Source: Mitsuaria sp. WAJ17
Lineage (GTDB): Bacteria > Pseudomonadota > Gammaproteobacteria > Burkholderiales > Burkholderiaceae_C
NCBI RefSeq assembly: GCF_014174515.1
Contig: NZ_JACJUG010000001.1
Location: forward strand, 124,001-188,000
Direction of reading: 5' to 3'
DNA: 64,000 nucleotides
The notes under the pieces are model-generated. The model was not told the origin of the DNA. It saw only the letters and a list, made by a program, of their open reading frames with translations, and did no database searches. Positions 44,135 through 54,023 of this stretch are shown here, in pieces. How positions within the stretch are numbered: position 1 is the first letter of the stretch; each line of letters starts with the position of its first letter. The translations under genes and the position numbers were made by a program.

Positions 44135-46057
44135 TCAGCTACTCTTGCGGACGCGCAGGTACCACTCGCAAAGCAAGCGCACTTGCTTGGCCGTGTAGCC
44201 CTTATCGACCATGCGTTGCACAAAGTTCTCATGCTTCTTGGCCTCTTCGGCACTGGCCTTGGCGTTGAAGCTGATCACGGGCAGCAGTTCCTCGGTGTTG
44301 GAGAACATCTTCTTCTCGATCACCGTGCGCAGCTTCTCATAGCTGGTCCAGGCCGGGTTCTTGCCGGCGTTGTTGGCGCGGGCCCGCAGCACGAAGTTGA
44401 CAATCTCGTTGCGGAAATCCTTGGGATTGCTGATGCCCGCGGGCTTCTCGATCTTCTCCAACTCGGCATTGAGGGCCGAGCGGTCGAAGACCTCGCCGGT
44501 GTCGGTGTCGCGGTACTCCTGGTCCTGGATCCAGTAGTCGGCGTAGGTGACATAGCGGTCGAAGATGTTCTGGCCGTACTCGGAATAGCTCTCCAGGTAG
44601 GCCGTCTGTATCTCCTTGCCGATGAATTCGGCATAGCGCGGCGCCAGCTGTTCCTTGATGAAGCCGACATACTTCTGCTCCAGCTCGCCCGAAAACTGCT
44701 CGCGCTCGATTTGCTGCTCCAGCACGTACATCAGGTGCACTGGATTGGCCGCGACTTCGCTGGGGTCGAAGTTGAAGACCTTGGAAAGGATCTTATAGGC
44801 GAAGCGCGTGCTGATGCCGTTCATGCCCTCATCGACGCCGGCGTAGTCACGGTACTCCTGCAGGCTCTTGGCGCGCGGGTCGGTGTCCTTGAGGTTGTCG
44901 CCGTCGTAGACCTGCATCTTGGAGTACAGCGTCGAGTTCTCCGGCTCCTTCAGCCGGGTCAGCACGGCGAACTGCGCCATCATCTTCAGCGTGCCCGGGG
45001 CGCACTTGGCCTCGGCGAGGGAGGAGCCGCGGATCAGCTTCTCGTAGATCTTCACCTCCTCGCTGACGCGCAGGCAGTAGGGCACCTTGACGATGTAGAT
45101 GCGGTCGAGGAAGGCCTCGTTGTTCTTGTTGTTGCGGAAGGTCTTCCACTCGCTCTCGTTGCTGTGCGCCAGCACGATGCCGTCGAAGGGGATGGCACCG
45201 AAGCCTTCCGTGCCCTTGAAGTTGCCTTCCTGCGTGGCGGTCAGCAGCGGGTGCAGCACCTTGATCGGCGCCTTGAACATCTCGACGAACTCCAGCAGGC
45301 CCTGGTTGGCCAGGCACAGGCCGCCGCTGTAGCTGTAGGCATCGGGGTCGTCCTGCGCGTAGGTCTCCAGCTTGCGGATATCGACCTTGCCGACCAGGCT
45401 TGAGATGTCCTGGTTGTTCTCGTCACCCGGCTCGGTCTTGGCCACGCCGATCTGCTTGAGCACGCTTGGATAGCGCTTGATCACGCGGAACCTGCGGATG
45501 TCGCCGCCGAACTCGTCCAGGCGCTTGACGGCCCAGGGTGAGAGGATGCGGTTGAGGTAGCGGCTGGGGATGCCGAATTCCTTCTCCAGCAGCGGGCCGT
45601 CCTCCACCGGGTCAAAGAGGCCCAGCGGGGATTCGTTCACCGGCGAGTCCTTCAGCGCGTAGAAGGGCACCTGCTCCATCAGCTGCTTGAGCCGCTCGGC
45701 GATGGAGCTCTTGCCGCCGCCCACCGGGCCCAGCAGATAGAGGATCTGCTTTTTTTCCTCCAGGCCCTGCGCGGCGTGGCGGAAATAGCTGACGACCTGC
45801 TCGATGGCCTCCTCCATGCCGTAAAACTCGGCGAAGGCGGGGTAGAGCTTGATGGTCTTGTTGGCGAAGATGCGCGAGAGCCGAGGGTCGTTGCGCGTAT
45901 CGACCATCTGCGGCTCGCCGATGGCCTTGAGCATGCGCTCGGCGGCGGTCGCGTAGGCGAGGGGATTGTTCTTGCACTCGGCCAGGTACTCTTCGAGCGA
46001 GAGCTCTTCGATCCGGCTGCGCTCGTAGCGGGCGGTGTAGTTGCTGATCACGTCCAT
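44135..46057 (-). CDS. prkA: PrkA-type serine kinase/AAA+ protein
   Basis: 640 residues from Met at 46057, which has a perfect AGGAGG seven bases ahead; the ORF extends 31 codons further but without support. Walker A LGPVGGGKSS near residue 105, then AAA+ and PrkA C-terminal domains (RIEELSLEEYLAECK at the start). The first gene of prkA-yeaH-spoVR. In Escherichia coli it works as an RpoS-linked stress kinase. The promoter region upstream has no recognised motif. Confidence 0.95.
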   Translation of the reverse strand: MDVISNYTARYERSRIEELSLEEYLAECKNNPLAYATAAERMLKAIGEPQMVDTRNDPRLSRIFANKTIKLYPAFAEFYGMEEAIEQVVSYFRHAAQGLEEKKQILYLLGPVGGGKSSIAERLKQLMEQVPFYALKDSPVNESPLGLFDPVEDGPLLEKEFGIPSRYLNRILSPWAVKRLDEFGGDIRRFRVIKRYPSVLKQIGVAKTEPGDENNQDISSLVGKVDIRKLETYAQDDPDAYSYSGGLCLANQGLLEFVEMFKAPIKVLHPLLTATQEGNFKGTEGFGAIPFDGIVLAHSNESEWKTFRNNKNNEAFLDRIYIVKVPYCLRVSEEVKIYEKLIRGSSLAEAKCAPGTLKMMAQFAVLTRLKEPENSTLYSKMQVYDGDNLKDTDPRAKSLQEYRDYAGVDEGMNGISTRFAYKILSKVFNFDPSEVAANPVHLMYVLEQQIEREQFSGELEQKYVGFIKEQLAPRYAEFIGKEIQTAYLESYSEYGQNIFDRYVTYADYWIQDQEYRDTDTGEVFDRSALNAELEKIEKPAGISNPKDFRNEIVNFVLRARANNAGKNPAWTSYEKLRTVIEKKMFSNTEELLPVISFNAKASAEEAKKHENFVQRMVDKGYTAKQVRLLCEWYLRVRKSS

Positions 46058-46441
46058 GCTGACCTCCTGTGTCCGTTGGAGGCGATGCCGGGCATATGAC
46101 ATCCGGCATCGTCTGGGAAGTTCTGGTGACGTCCTGGGGCAAGGCGTCATCAGAGCTTTCCGAGCATCAGCGCTGGTCAGCAGCTTCCTGCAGCGGGGGA
46201 TCCGGCAGTCGTCGAAAAAGGCGCTTGCGGGGCGGCTTCTCGGTACCTGCCTGCTGCAATCGGGGCGTCTGTTCCCATCCTACGCCGCCTGTCGCGGCAA
46301 GGAAGGACACAAGACCTGACCCCTCTCGGTTTCACTTGTAGTCCTTTCACGATGACTTCGCAACGCCGTCCTGCGGGGGCGCGTTTACAGCATAGACCCC
46401 CGCATGATGCGCGGGCAGGGCGTCGCGTGCCGAAAGGCGTG
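46058..46441. other. Gap between prkA and parB terminator
   Basis: About 385 bases with no gene I can support. It contains one dispersed 13-mer (46310-46322). The promoter of prkA must lie within it, but no clear -35/-10 stands out. Confidence 0.4.
46310..46322 (-). repeat. Dispersed 13-mer copy 7 (intergenic)
   Basis: Exact copy in the gap between prkA and parB. Confidence 0.8.
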
Positions 46442-46470
46442 AAAAAAAGCCGTGCATAGGGCACGGCTTT
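46442..46470 (-). terminator. parB intrinsic terminator
   Basis: AAAGCCGTGC/GCACGGCTTT hairpin (arms 46446-46455 and 46461-46470) followed by seven T on the minus strand, 33 bases past the parB stop. Confidence 0.88.
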
Positions 46471-46503
46471 GGGGGCATGGGCGCGACCAGTCGTAGGGAT
46501 CGC

Positions 46504-47415
46504 TCACTGGGGACCGCGCAGGCGCTCGATCAGGCCATTGAGCTCGTCAAGCGAGCTGAACTGGATGGCGATCTCGCCGGACTCGCCGCGCCGCGTCTTC
46601 TTCTTCACGCGAATCTCCACCTGTGCGGTCAGCAGATCGGACAGCTCTTCCTCCAAGCGCAGCACATCCCGGCTCTTGTCACCCTTGACGCGCAGCAAGG
46701 GTGCCTGGCGACCGGCGCCCTGGTGGCGCTGCACCAGCTTCTCGGCCTCGCGCACGCTGAGCTTCTTGGCGGCGATCTCGGTGGCGCTGGTGATCTGGTG
46801 GGCGCCGTCCAGGGCCAGCAGGGCGCGGGCATGGCCCATGTCGAGGTCACCCGCCATCAGCATGGCCTGCACCGGCTCGGCCAGGTTGAGCAGGCGCAGC
46901 AGATTGCTGGCGGCGCTGCGCGAGCGGCCTACCGCCTGAGCGGCCTGCTCGTGAGTGAGCCCAAACTCGTCAGTGAGGCGCTTCAGGCCCTGGGCTTCCT
47001 CCAGCGGGTTGAGGTCCTCGCGCTGGATGTTCTCGATCAGGGCCATGGCCGCGGCGGCTTCGTCCGGCACGGCCTTGACCAGCACCGGCACGTCGCGCAG
47101 ACCGGCCAGCTTGGCGGCCCGGAAGCGGCGTTCACCCGCGATGATCTCGTAGCGGGCCAAGCCATCCTTGGAGGCTTCGGCGCTGATGGGGCGTACCAGG
47201 ATGGGCTGCATGATGCCCTGCCCCTTGATGCTCTCGGCCAGCTCGTAGAGCGAGCCCTCGTCCATGCGCGTGCGCGGCTGGTACTTGCCGGCCTGCATCT
47301 GCTCCAGTCGCAGGGTGCTGGGCACGCCTTCGCGCGCGGCGGGCGTTTCAGAGACTTTGGGGCCGAGCAGGGCTTCCAGGCCCATGCCGAGGCCCTTGGG
47401 TTTTTTCGTGACCAT
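46504..47415 (-). CDS. parB: Chromosome-partitioning protein ParB
   Basis: 303 residues from ATG 47415; the frame upstream is longer but the family starts at KKPKGLGMGLEALLG. ParB/Srx CTPase domain with GERRFRAAK near residue 115 and the ENIQREDLNPLEEA segment, then HTH (LTHEQAAQAVGRSRSAASNLLRLL). It binds parS and spreads as a CTP-dependent clamp. ParA is 8.5 kb away; normally the two are adjacent. Confidence 0.96.
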   Translation of the reverse strand: MVTKKPKGLGMGLEALLGPKVSETPAAREGVPSTLRLEQMQAGKYQPRTRMDEGSLYELAESIKGQGIMQPILVRPISAEASKDGLARYEIIAGERRFRAAKLAGLRDVPVLVKAVPDEAAAAMALIENIQREDLNPLEEAQGLKRLTDEFGLTHEQAAQAVGRSRSAASNLLRLLNLAEPVQAMLMAGDLDMGHARALLALDGAHQITSATEIAAKKLSVREAEKLVQRHQGAGRQAPLLRVKGDKSRDVLRLEEELSDLLTAQVEIRVKKKTRRGESGEIAIQFSSLDELNGLIERLRGPQ

Positions 47416-47560
47416 GGGGCGGATTGTCGCAAAGTGCCGTTGCCGCTCCTGGGACGCCCCGAGAGGAATTTTTTCGGCGGACTGCATCCAGATCGATGTT
47501 CCCTGCATCCAAGCAGATGAGGCCCCCATGTGGCGGGGCCCTGGAGCGAGGAGCGCTTGC

Positions 47561-48622
47561 ATGATGAAAACCCGTTTACAAGGCCTGGCCCTGGCTGCCG
47601 TGCTGATGCTGAGTCCCCTGAGCATGGCCGCACCGGCTGCCGGTGCGCCCCTGGTCCTGGCCCCCGCGGAGCAGGCGGTCCTGGGCCAGCAGATCGGCCT
47701 GCGCCTGAAGCAGGACTATCACGACCTGTCCCGGGTGCCAGCCGCGCTGGCAGCTCTAAAGCCGCAGGACGGGGCGCTGACAGGGCCCGCGCTGGCGGAG
47801 AGCTGGACCCGGCTGCTGCAGACCCAGCTGCAGGATGCCCATGCGCGGCTGGTTTACAGCCCCGAGGCCCTGCCGCCCGATGCCGAGGAGGCCGACGAGG
47901 CCCCGTCCGGTCCGCCGCCCGAGGTGATGCGCTACCTGAACTGCGGCGTGGAGCGCGTGGAGCACTACCCCGGCAACATCGGCTACCTGCGCGTGGATGC
48001 CATGGCCCCGCCCGAAGCCTGCGCGCCCACCCTGGTGGCCGCACTGCAGGTGCTGGCCCACAGCGATGCCCTGATTCTGGATCTGCGTCGCAACCGCGGC
48101 GGTAGCCCGGCCATGGTGCAATGGCTGGCCAGCCACTTCCTGCCACCGCAGACGGCCTTGAGTGCCATGGTCCGTGCCCGAGATGCCAGCCACGAAGCCC
48201 TGATGACCCAGGCCGGCCTGCCCGGGCCGGACCTGGCCCGCGTGCCGCTGTACGTGCTCACCAGCAGCAAGACCTTCTCGGCCGGCGAGCATCTGGCCTA
48301 TGACCTGCAGCAGGCCGGCCGCGCCAAGGTGGTGGGCGAGCCCAGCGGCGGCGGTGCCAATCCGGGCACCTTCCGTACGGTGCATCCGCATTTCAGGCTC
48401 TGGGTCTCGCTGGCGCGCTCGGTGAGTCCGGTCACGGGTGGCAATTGGGAAGGGGATGGCGTCCAGCCCGACGAGCGCGTCAAGGCGCCTGAGGCGCGAC
48501 GCATGGCCTATGGCCGGGCGCTGAAGGATCTGGTGCTGGCCAAGGCACCGTCTGCCATGCCGGGCGAGCGGGAAGAGCTCCTCGGTGATCTGGAGAAAGT
48601 CTTGCAACTGCTGGGGCTCTGA
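47561..48622 (+). CDS. Secreted S41-family peptidase
   Basis: 353 residues. The signal peptide LQGLALAAVLMLSPLSMAAP is preceded by GAGGAG. S41 tail-specific protease core: LDLRRNRGGSPAMVQW around residue 170 and SSKTFSAGEHLAYDL near 235 (catalytic Ser in FSAGE, Lys usually later). No PDZ domain, which most CtpA proteins have. Periplasmic substrate unknown. Lies between divergent parB and the sigma-factor trio. Confidence 0.82.
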   Translation: MMKTRLQGLALAAVLMLSPLSMAAPAAGAPLVLAPAEQAVLGQQIGLRLKQDYHDLSRVPAALAALKPQDGALTGPALAESWTRLLQTQLQDAHARLVYSPEALPPDAEEADEAPSGPPPEVMRYLNCGVERVEHYPGNIGYLRVDAMAPPEACAPTLVAALQVLAHSDALILDLRRNRGGSPAMVQWLASHFLPPQTALSAMVRARDASHEALMTQAGLPGPDLARVPLYVLTSSKTFSAGEHLAYDLQQAGRAKVVGEPSGGGANPGTFRTVHPHFRLWVSLARSVSPVTGGNWEGDGVQPDERVKAPEARRMAYGRALKDLVLAKAPSAMPGEREELLGDLEKVLQLLGL

Positions 48623-48682
48623 TCCCAAACCCGCGGTCTGGCCGGAAGGGGCCTGACCTGGACATGAAAAAGGAATCCGACG

Positions 48683-49084
48683 ATGGACAACGTGAATGAG
48701 TTGCTGATGGGCCTGGGGATGATTGTGGTGACGTTGGGCGCCATCATCGGCCCGGTGATCCTGCTTCTTCGCCTGATGCGGCACCAGACCCGCCAGAAGG
48801 AGCAGCGCTACCGCTTTCTCCTGGATTTGGCCGATCGCCAGCAGCCCCTGCCTCCTGAGCTGCTGAAGGAGCCCACGCCGGCCGAGGCGGACCGCCGCCG
48901 CGGCCTGGTGCTGGTGAGTGCGGCCGTGGGTGTCTGGCTGAGCCTGCAGCTGCTGCCGCTGGAGTACAGCGAGGGCCGCCGCCTGGGCGAACTGTGGGGT
49001 CTGGCCTGCCTGCCCCTGATGGTCGGCCTGGGCTACCTCGCCAGCTGGTGGCTGGGCCAGCGCGGCCAGCGTGCCGATGGCTGA
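48683..49084 (+). CDS. DUF6249-type membrane protein
   Basis: 133 residues: helices near 10-30, 75-95 and 100-125, with a charged QTRQKEQRYRFLLDLADRQ segment between. This layout is that of DUF6249 proteins, usually next to ECF sigma factor and anti-sigma genes, as here. The start overlaps the next gene's start region; all three are likely one operon. Confidence 0.72.
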   Translation: MDNVNELLMGLGMIVVTLGAIIGPVILLLRLMRHQTRQKEQRYRFLLDLADRQQPLPPELLKEPTPAEADRRRGLVLVSAAVGVWLSLQLLPLEYSEGRRLGELWGLACLPLMVGLGYLASWWLGQRGQRADG

Positions 49085-49649
49085 GCCCCTGGACCCGGAG
49101 GACCGGCTGGACCGGCTGGACCGGCTCCTGGTGCGCCGGGTGCTGGACACCGGGGAGCCGCAGGCCTTCGAGCAGCTGCTGCGGCGCCATCAGGGCCTGG
49201 TGCGTGCCCAGCTGCGCCGCTTGCTCCGTGGCGATGCTGCCCAGGCGGACGAGCTGGCGCAGGAGGTCTTTCTCCGCCTGTGGCGCAAGCTGGACCAGTA
49301 CCGTGGCGAGGCCCGCTTCGCCACCTGGCTGTTCCGCCTGGCCTACACCGTGTTCCTGGAGTCGCGCAGAAAGAACCAACTGGATCTGGATGACGAGGCC
49401 GACCTGGAAGGCGCGGCCGGTTCAGACCCCGGACCCTCGCCGGCCCTGCGCCTGGACCTGCAGCAGGCCCTGGAGCGCCTGCCTCGCCCAGAGCGCCAGG
49501 CCCTCATGCATTGCGCCGAGCTGGGGCTGAGCCACGAGGAGGCGGCCCAGGTGATGGGCCTGCCCCTGGGCACGCTCAAATCGCATGTACAACGCGGCAA
49601 ACAGCGCCTGCGCGCCTGGCTGCAGGACTGGAAGGAGACGAGGCCATGA
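49077..49649 (+). CDS. ECF-type RNA polymerase sigma factor
   Basis: 190 residues starting from ATG 49077, inside the end of the previous gene. Sigma region 2 is QADELAQEVFLRLWRKLDQY followed by RGEARFATWLFRLAY; region 4 is LGLSHEEAAQVMGLPLGTLKSH with HTH. It directs RNA polymerase to its own regulon; targets unknown. The following gene overlaps by four bases (ATGA). Confidence 0.92.
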   Translation: MAEPLDPEDRLDRLDRLLVRRVLDTGEPQAFEQLLRRHQGLVRAQLRRLLRGDAAQADELAQEVFLRLWRKLDQYRGEARFATWLFRLAYTVFLESRRKNQLDLDDEADLEGAAGSDPGPSPALRLDLQQALERLPRPERQALMHCAELGLSHEEAAQVMGLPLGTLKSHVQRGKQRLRAWLQDWKETRP

Positions 49650-50014
49650 ACAAACCGGACAACACGCCCGCCGAGGACCTGCCTCCTCTGACGGCACAGG
49701 ACGAGTCCGAGCTGGAGGCCTGGCTGGCCAGTGCCTGGCTGGATCCGGTGCCGGATGAGGGCTTCAGTGCGGCGTTGATGCAGCGCCTGCCCGACCCAGC
49801 CCGCTACCGCAGGCGGTCCATGGCGCCTGTGTGGGGGGCTGGCCTGGGGGGCGGTCTGCTGGTCTGGCAGCTGGTCGGCACGGGGTTGCTGCCCCAGGCC
49901 CTGGCGGGCGGGGCGCAAGGCCAGCTCACGCCGGCGCTGGGCGTCGTGCTGGCCTGCGCGTTGGGGCTCAGCGCCGGGGTGAGCGGCTGGGTCTGGTCGG
50001 AGCGCGACGGCTGA
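49646..50014 (+). CDS. Probable membrane anti-sigma factor or partner of the ECF sigma
   Basis: 122 residues: soluble N-terminal ~50 residues (acidic, LEAWLASAWLDPVPDEG) and two helices (near 60-82 and 92-115). Overlaps the sigma gene stop and fits the position of an anti-sigma factor, but lacks a zinc-finger HxxxCxxC motif. The role is inferred from context only. Confidence 0.6.
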   Translation: MNKPDNTPAEDLPPLTAQDESELEAWLASAWLDPVPDEGFSAALMQRLPDPARYRRRSMAPVWGAGLGGGLLVWQLVGTGLLPQALAGGAQGQLTPALGVVLACALGLSAGVSGWVWSERDG

Positions 50015-50029
50015 TCGCGGCCGCGCTGC

Positions 50030-50620
50030 TCAGCGTGCCTCGCTGCACAAGGTGGCCAGCAAGGCCTGCCCCTCGGCCCAGTCGCCCAGGCCGCTGGCGG
50101 TGTTGAGATGACCGCGGGGCCCTGCCAGCACGAGGCGGGCGCCCCAGTCGGCGGCCATCTGACTGGCGCGCTCGGCTGAGCAGTAGGGGTCGTCTGTCGA
50201 GACCACGGCGATGGCGGGGAAGGGCAGCCGCGGTCGGCGGATGGACCGCCAGTTGTGGAGCTGGGGCGGCATGTCCTCGCGCTCGGTGTCGGGCGGGGCC
50301 ACCAGCAGGGCGCCGCTCACGCGGTCCGTGTGCTGCGAATGCGCCGCCCAGGCGGCCACCAACTGACAGCCCAGGCTGTGGGCCACGAGCACGGCGGGCG
50401 TCCGCGCCAGGCGAAGGTCCGCCAGCAGCACTTCGTCCAGTCGCGCCATCCAGTCGCCGCGGCGCGGCCATTCCCAGTCGGCCTGCTCGATGCGGACATG
50501 GCCCAGCTGCCGCTCCCAGCGGCTCTGCCAATGGTCGGGATCGGAATTGAGCCAGCCGGGCAGCAGGTAGACGGGAGGGGTGGTGCCGGAGCAGGCACCG
50601 GAGGAGGGCAGGGGCATCAT
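50030..50620 (-). CDS. RBBP9/YdeN-family serine hydrolase
   Basis: 196 residues of alpha/beta hydrolase. Nucleophile in [15 protein letters not shown] near residue 82 and [16 protein letters not shown] at the N-terminus, the family's first motif; catalytic His in [15 protein letters not shown]. Small-molecule or peptide esterase; substrate unknown. Start may be either of two adjacent Met. Confidence 0.87.
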   Translation of the reverse strand: MMPLPSSGACSGTTPPVYLLPGWLNSDPDHWQSRWERQLGHVRIEQADWEWPRRGDWMARLDEVLLADLRLARTPAVLVAHSLGCQLVAAWAAHSQHTDRVSGALLVAPPDTEREDMPPQLHNWRSIRRPRLPFPAIAVVSTDDPYCSAERASQMAADWGARLVLAGPRGHLNTASGLGDWAEGQALLATLCSEAR

Positions 50621-50714
50621 CAGGGGCGAAGGATGGTGCCGGTCCCTGGCGGACGAGGGCCCGGGTCATCCCTTATGCTGTCGGATTGTTCCCATTGATT
50701 GTGCTGGAGATCTC

Positions 50715-51659
50715 ATGACGTACACCGTGTTTGTGGATGGACAGGAAGGCACCACGGGGCTGCGCATCCATGAGTACCTGGCCCAGCGCAGCGACATCGA
50801 GGTGCTGCGCATTGATGCCGACAAGCGCAAGGACGCCACCGAGCGCGCCCGTCTGCTCAATGCCGCCGACGTGGCCTTCCTGTGCCTGCCCGATGCCGCC
50901 TCGCGCGAGGCGGCGGCCATGATCAGCAACGCCAACACCTGCCTGATCGATGCCAGCACCGCCCACCGCACCGTGCCGGGCTGGACCTTCGGCCTGCCCG
51001 AGCTGTGCAAGGGCCAGCGCGAAGCCATCCGCAGCGCCAAGCGCATTGCCAACCCGGGCTGCCATGCCAGTGCCTTCATCCTGGCCGTGCGGCCCTTGGT
51101 GGACGCCGGCCTGCTGGCCCCTGAGTCCCTGATCTCGGCCACCTCCATTACCGGTTATTCCGGCGGTGGCAAGGGCATGATTGCGGAGTACGAGGCCGGC
51201 GGCAACGCGCAGCTGAAGTCGCCGCGTCCGTATGCCCTGGGCCTGGCCCACAAGCACCTGCCCGAGATGATGGCCCACACCGGCCTGAAGACGGCGCCCG
51301 TGTTCATGCCCATCGTGGCCGATTTCTACAAGGGCCTGGCCGTCACCGTTCCCCTGCACCTGCAGCAGCTGCGAGCGAACACCAGCCCTGAGCAGGTGCA
51401 CGAGGCGCTGGCTGCGCACTACGAGGGCGAGCGCTTCGTCCGCGTGATGCCCCTGCGCGATGCCGACACCCTGGCCGGCGGCTTCTTCGATGTCCAGGCC
51501 TGCAATGACACGAACCGGGTGGACCTCTTCGTCTTCGGCAGCGGCACGCAAATCCTCGTCATGGCCCGCCTGGACAACCTGGGCAAGGGCGCCAGCGGCG
51601 CCGCGGTGCAGAGCATGAACGTGCACCTGGGCGTGGACGAGACCCTGGGGCTGGTTTGA
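50715..51659 (+). CDS. argC: N-acetyl-gamma-glutamyl-phosphate reductase, short type
   Basis: 314 residues. NAD(P)-binding [16 protein letters not shown] at the start and the catalytic Cys in [10 protein letters not shown] near residue 117. The short (type 2) ArgC lacks a C-terminal extension. It catalyses the third step of arginine synthesis in the cytoplasm. GGAGA lies ahead of the ATG. The following GNAT gene overlaps its stop by TTGA. Confidence 0.95.
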   Translation: MTYTVFVDGQEGTTGLRIHEYLAQRSDIEVLRIDADKRKDATERARLLNAADVAFLCLPDAASREAAAMISNANTCLIDASTAHRTVPGWTFGLPELCKGQREAIRSAKRIANPGCHASAFILAVRPLVDAGLLAPESLISATSITGYSGGGKGMIAEYEAGGNAQLKSPRPYALGLAHKHLPEMMAHTGLKTAPVFMPIVADFYKGLAVTVPLHLQQLRANTSPEQVHEALAAHYEGERFVRVMPLRDADTLAGGFFDVQACNDTNRVDLFVFGSGTQILVMARLDNLGKGASGAAVQSMNVHLGVDETLGLV

Positions 51660-52096
51660 GCCAGAACGCCATGCGCTGGTGCACCGACGACGAGGTGCCG
51701 GCTGCGCACCTGCAGGCCTTGCGCGAGGGCGTGATTCTGCACGGCAGGCAACAGGCCCAAGGCAGCGATGCCCGGGACATTGCCTGCGTCCTTTACGACG
51801 GGCAGGGCGCACTGCTGGCCGGCGCCTGCGGCCGCACCGAGTTCGAACGGCTCTACATCGACTACCTGTGGGTCCACCCGGACCACCGGGGCGAGGGCCT
51901 GGGCGGCGACACCCTGCGCCGGCTGGAGGCCCAGGCCCTGCGGCGCGGCTGCCGGGACGCCCTTATCGAGACCCTGTTGGACGACGCTGCCGCGATCTAT
52001 GAGCACCTGGGCTATGCCTGCATCGCCCACATCCACGACTTCGTTCCTGGCTTCACTCGATACATCCTGATGAAGGTCTGGCGTCCGCGCGATTGA
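51656..52096 (+). CDS. GNAT N-acetyltransferase
   Basis: 146 residues from a TTG overlapping the argC stop, or from Met at 51671 (no strong site). Motif [22 protein letters not shown] near residue 75. The C-terminal part is [19 protein letters not shown]. Coupled to argC, but an arginine-path role is not implied. Confidence 0.83.
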   Translation: MSQNAMRWCTDDEVPAAHLQALREGVILHGRQQAQGSDARDIACVLYDGQGALLAGACGRTEFERLYIDYLWVHPDHRGEGLGGDTLRRLEAQALRRGCRDALIETLLDDAAAIYEHLGYACIAHIHDFVPGFTRYILMKVWRPRD

Positions 52097-52302
52097 GACA
52101 CGCATTGCGGCCACCGCTTGCCCTGCCCTGATGTCGGCCAGGTCCGGAGCCTGCCCGCTCTCGGATTTTGGGTTAGCACTCAGTATCAGTTGAGGTGCAT
52201 CTCCGGATAATTCACGCCTTGGCCCGGCCAGTCGGATGCCGGGCCGTGCATCGAGTAGGGCGCTAAGGGAGCCGATGCCGCTGCCTGAACGCAGGAGTAG
52301 CT

Positions 52303-52878
52303 ATGAATTTGAATCTGGGCCCGGTGTCCTTTGTGGAGGGCTTCAGCCTTCAGTTTCCAGAGGATGTCTGCGCCAATTGCGGCACCCGCAGCGAGGTCTT
52401 CGTGGCCGAGCAGAACACCAAGGTGACCCGCTTCCTGTTGCTGGGTGGCAGCGAGATCAGCTTTGCCTTGCCCGTGTCAAGTTGCACGCATTGCGTGGAC
52501 AGCCTTCATCGCCGGCCGCTGTCCTTGGGCAACAAGGCGCTGATCACCGGCATGATGGCTGGCGCCTGTGCCACCGTCTTGCTGATGTGGGCATCGATGG
52601 GATCGACCAAGACGGGCTTCCTGGCCGATCATCCCTTCCTGGTTTCCGCCCTGGCAGGACTGGGCCTGAGCTGGGCCTGGTTCCGGCGCCACAGGGCACA
52701 GGCGCCCCAGAGCAGTTATTACCAGCCGGTGCGAATCCGTCGGCTGAAGCGGCAATTCGTCGATGGCACGATCGAGGCCATGCATCTCGCCTTTACCAAC
52801 AAGGATTACCGTCTGGCATTTGTCCGTGCCAACCGGGAGGCCATCCGCAAAGGACAGCTGGCCGCCGCGGATGCCTGA
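52303..52878 (+). CDS. Zinc-ribbon membrane protein, unknown
   Basis: 191 residues. Two Cys pairs (CANCGTR near 23 and SCTHC near 64) suggest a zinc ribbon; two helices (near 78-98 and 107-125). The C-terminal ~50 residues (MHLAFTNKDYRLAFVRANRE) resemble the regulatory tails of phage or cell-envelope proteins but cannot be named. The upstream 206 bp gap has a GGCCCGGC/GCCGGGCC hairpin at 52221-52245. Confidence 0.6.
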   Translation: MNLNLGPVSFVEGFSLQFPEDVCANCGTRSEVFVAEQNTKVTRFLLLGGSEISFALPVSSCTHCVDSLHRRPLSLGNKALITGMMAGACATVLLMWASMGSTKTGFLADHPFLVSALAGLGLSWAWFRRHRAQAPQSSYYQPVRIRRLKRQFVDGTIEAMHLAFTNKDYRLAFVRANREAIRKGQLAAADA

Positions 52879-52897
52879 GCGCTCCGCATGAACCCTT

Positions 52898-53944
52898 TTA
52901 CTGCAGCACCATCTCCACGCGCCGGTTGCGGGCTCGGCCGTCTTCATCGGCATTGGACGCCAGGGGTGCGATGTTGGCCGCACCCTTGGCGCTGAGCCGG
53001 CCGGCTTCGATGCCGTAGGGCGGCTTGCCTAGGGCGGCGACCACGGCCTGCGCGCGGGCCAGCGAGAGCAGCAGGTTGGCCTCGAAGCTGCCGACGTTGT
53101 CGGTATGGCCGACGATGAAGACCCGCAGCTTGGGATCGGCCTTGAGCACCTGGGCCATCTCGGCCAGCTGGACCTGGGACTCGGGCTTGACCTCGCTCTT
53201 GCCGGTGTCGAAGAAGAGGCCGTAGAGCGCGACCTTGCCCTCGGTCTTCAGGCCCTGGCCGATGGCGCCGGCATCGACCGTGACCTGCCCGTTGGGCATG
53301 GCCTTGGGCTCGACGATCTCGATATAGGTGGCCGTGCGGTGCGTGTAGGCGTTCTGGGCCATGGAGCTGTACAGCATCAGGTGCAGGGTCCGGCCGCCCT
53401 GGCTCAACAGGCCCACCAGCATGCGGCCGCCCTCGGGGCTGATGCTGGACTCCAGGGAAAAGCGCCCACCGGAAGGGTTGGTCATATTGGGCAGGTCACC
53501 CTTGGACCAGACCATGCCGCGCAGGCGGTCGTTCTTGTTCAGCGCGAAATAGGCCTTCACGCAGCCCTGCTCCTTGCTCTCGCAGGCCCAGACGGTCTTG
53601 AAGCCGGCGGCCTGCAGGGCCTGCTGGTGGTTGCGGAAGACCTCCAGCGGGCCCTTGTCCAGCGGGGCCAGGTAGAACAGGCGGGTGACCTTGCCCTCCA
53701 GGGGCTGCGGGTTGGCAAAGAGGTCGCCGGTCCTGGCCACGCCGCTGGCGTCGGGGAAGAAGCGCTGCTCCCAGTCTTGCTGGGAGAAGCCCACGAGCAG
53801 GCTGCCGCCGAAGCGCCGCAGCACGGGGTGGTCGCTGCTGCCCGGCGCGTCGGCCGTCGGCGCATCGGCCAGGGAGGGCAGGGGTGACAGGACGGTGCCC
53901 AGCACAAGCAGGGCACCGGTGCTGAGGGTGCGGATAGATGCCAT
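52898..53944 (-). CDS. DUF4892-OmpA fusion outer-membrane-associated protein, copy 2
   Basis: 348 residues from Met at 53944. Signal peptide (ALLVLGTVLSPLPSLA), a DUF4892-like N-terminal domain (DHPVLRRFGGSLLVGFSQQDW), then OmpA-C with VFIVGHTDNVGSFEANLLLS and RNRRVEMVLQ binding peptidoglycan. A paralogue sits immediately upstream on the same strand with ~60-70% visible identity in DUF4892 and OmpA parts. Probably tethers the envelope. Confidence 0.85.
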   Translation of the reverse strand: MASIRTLSTGALLVLGTVLSPLPSLADAPTADAPGSSDHPVLRRFGGSLLVGFSQQDWEQRFFPDASGVARTGDLFANPQPLEGKVTRLFYLAPLDKGPLEVFRNHQQALQAAGFKTVWACESKEQGCVKAYFALNKNDRLRGMVWSKGDLPNMTNPSGGRFSLESSISPEGGRMLVGLLSQGGRTLHLMLYSSMAQNAYTHRTATYIEIVEPKAMPNGQVTVDAGAIGQGLKTEGKVALYGLFFDTGKSEVKPESQVQLAEMAQVLKADPKLRVFIVGHTDNVGSFEANLLLSLARAQAVVAALGKPPYGIEAGRLSAKGAANIAPLASNADEDGRARNRRVEMVLQ

Positions 53945-54023
53945 GGGAGTCTCCTCCTGCAATCGGGTGTCGTGGAGCCCGTGGCCGGTCTCCGTGGCGG
54001 GGTGGACTTGTGCGGTGTGCTGC

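Noticed and set aside
52221..52245. GGCCCGGC hairpin as a terminator
   Set aside because: No T run on either side; kept only as a remark.
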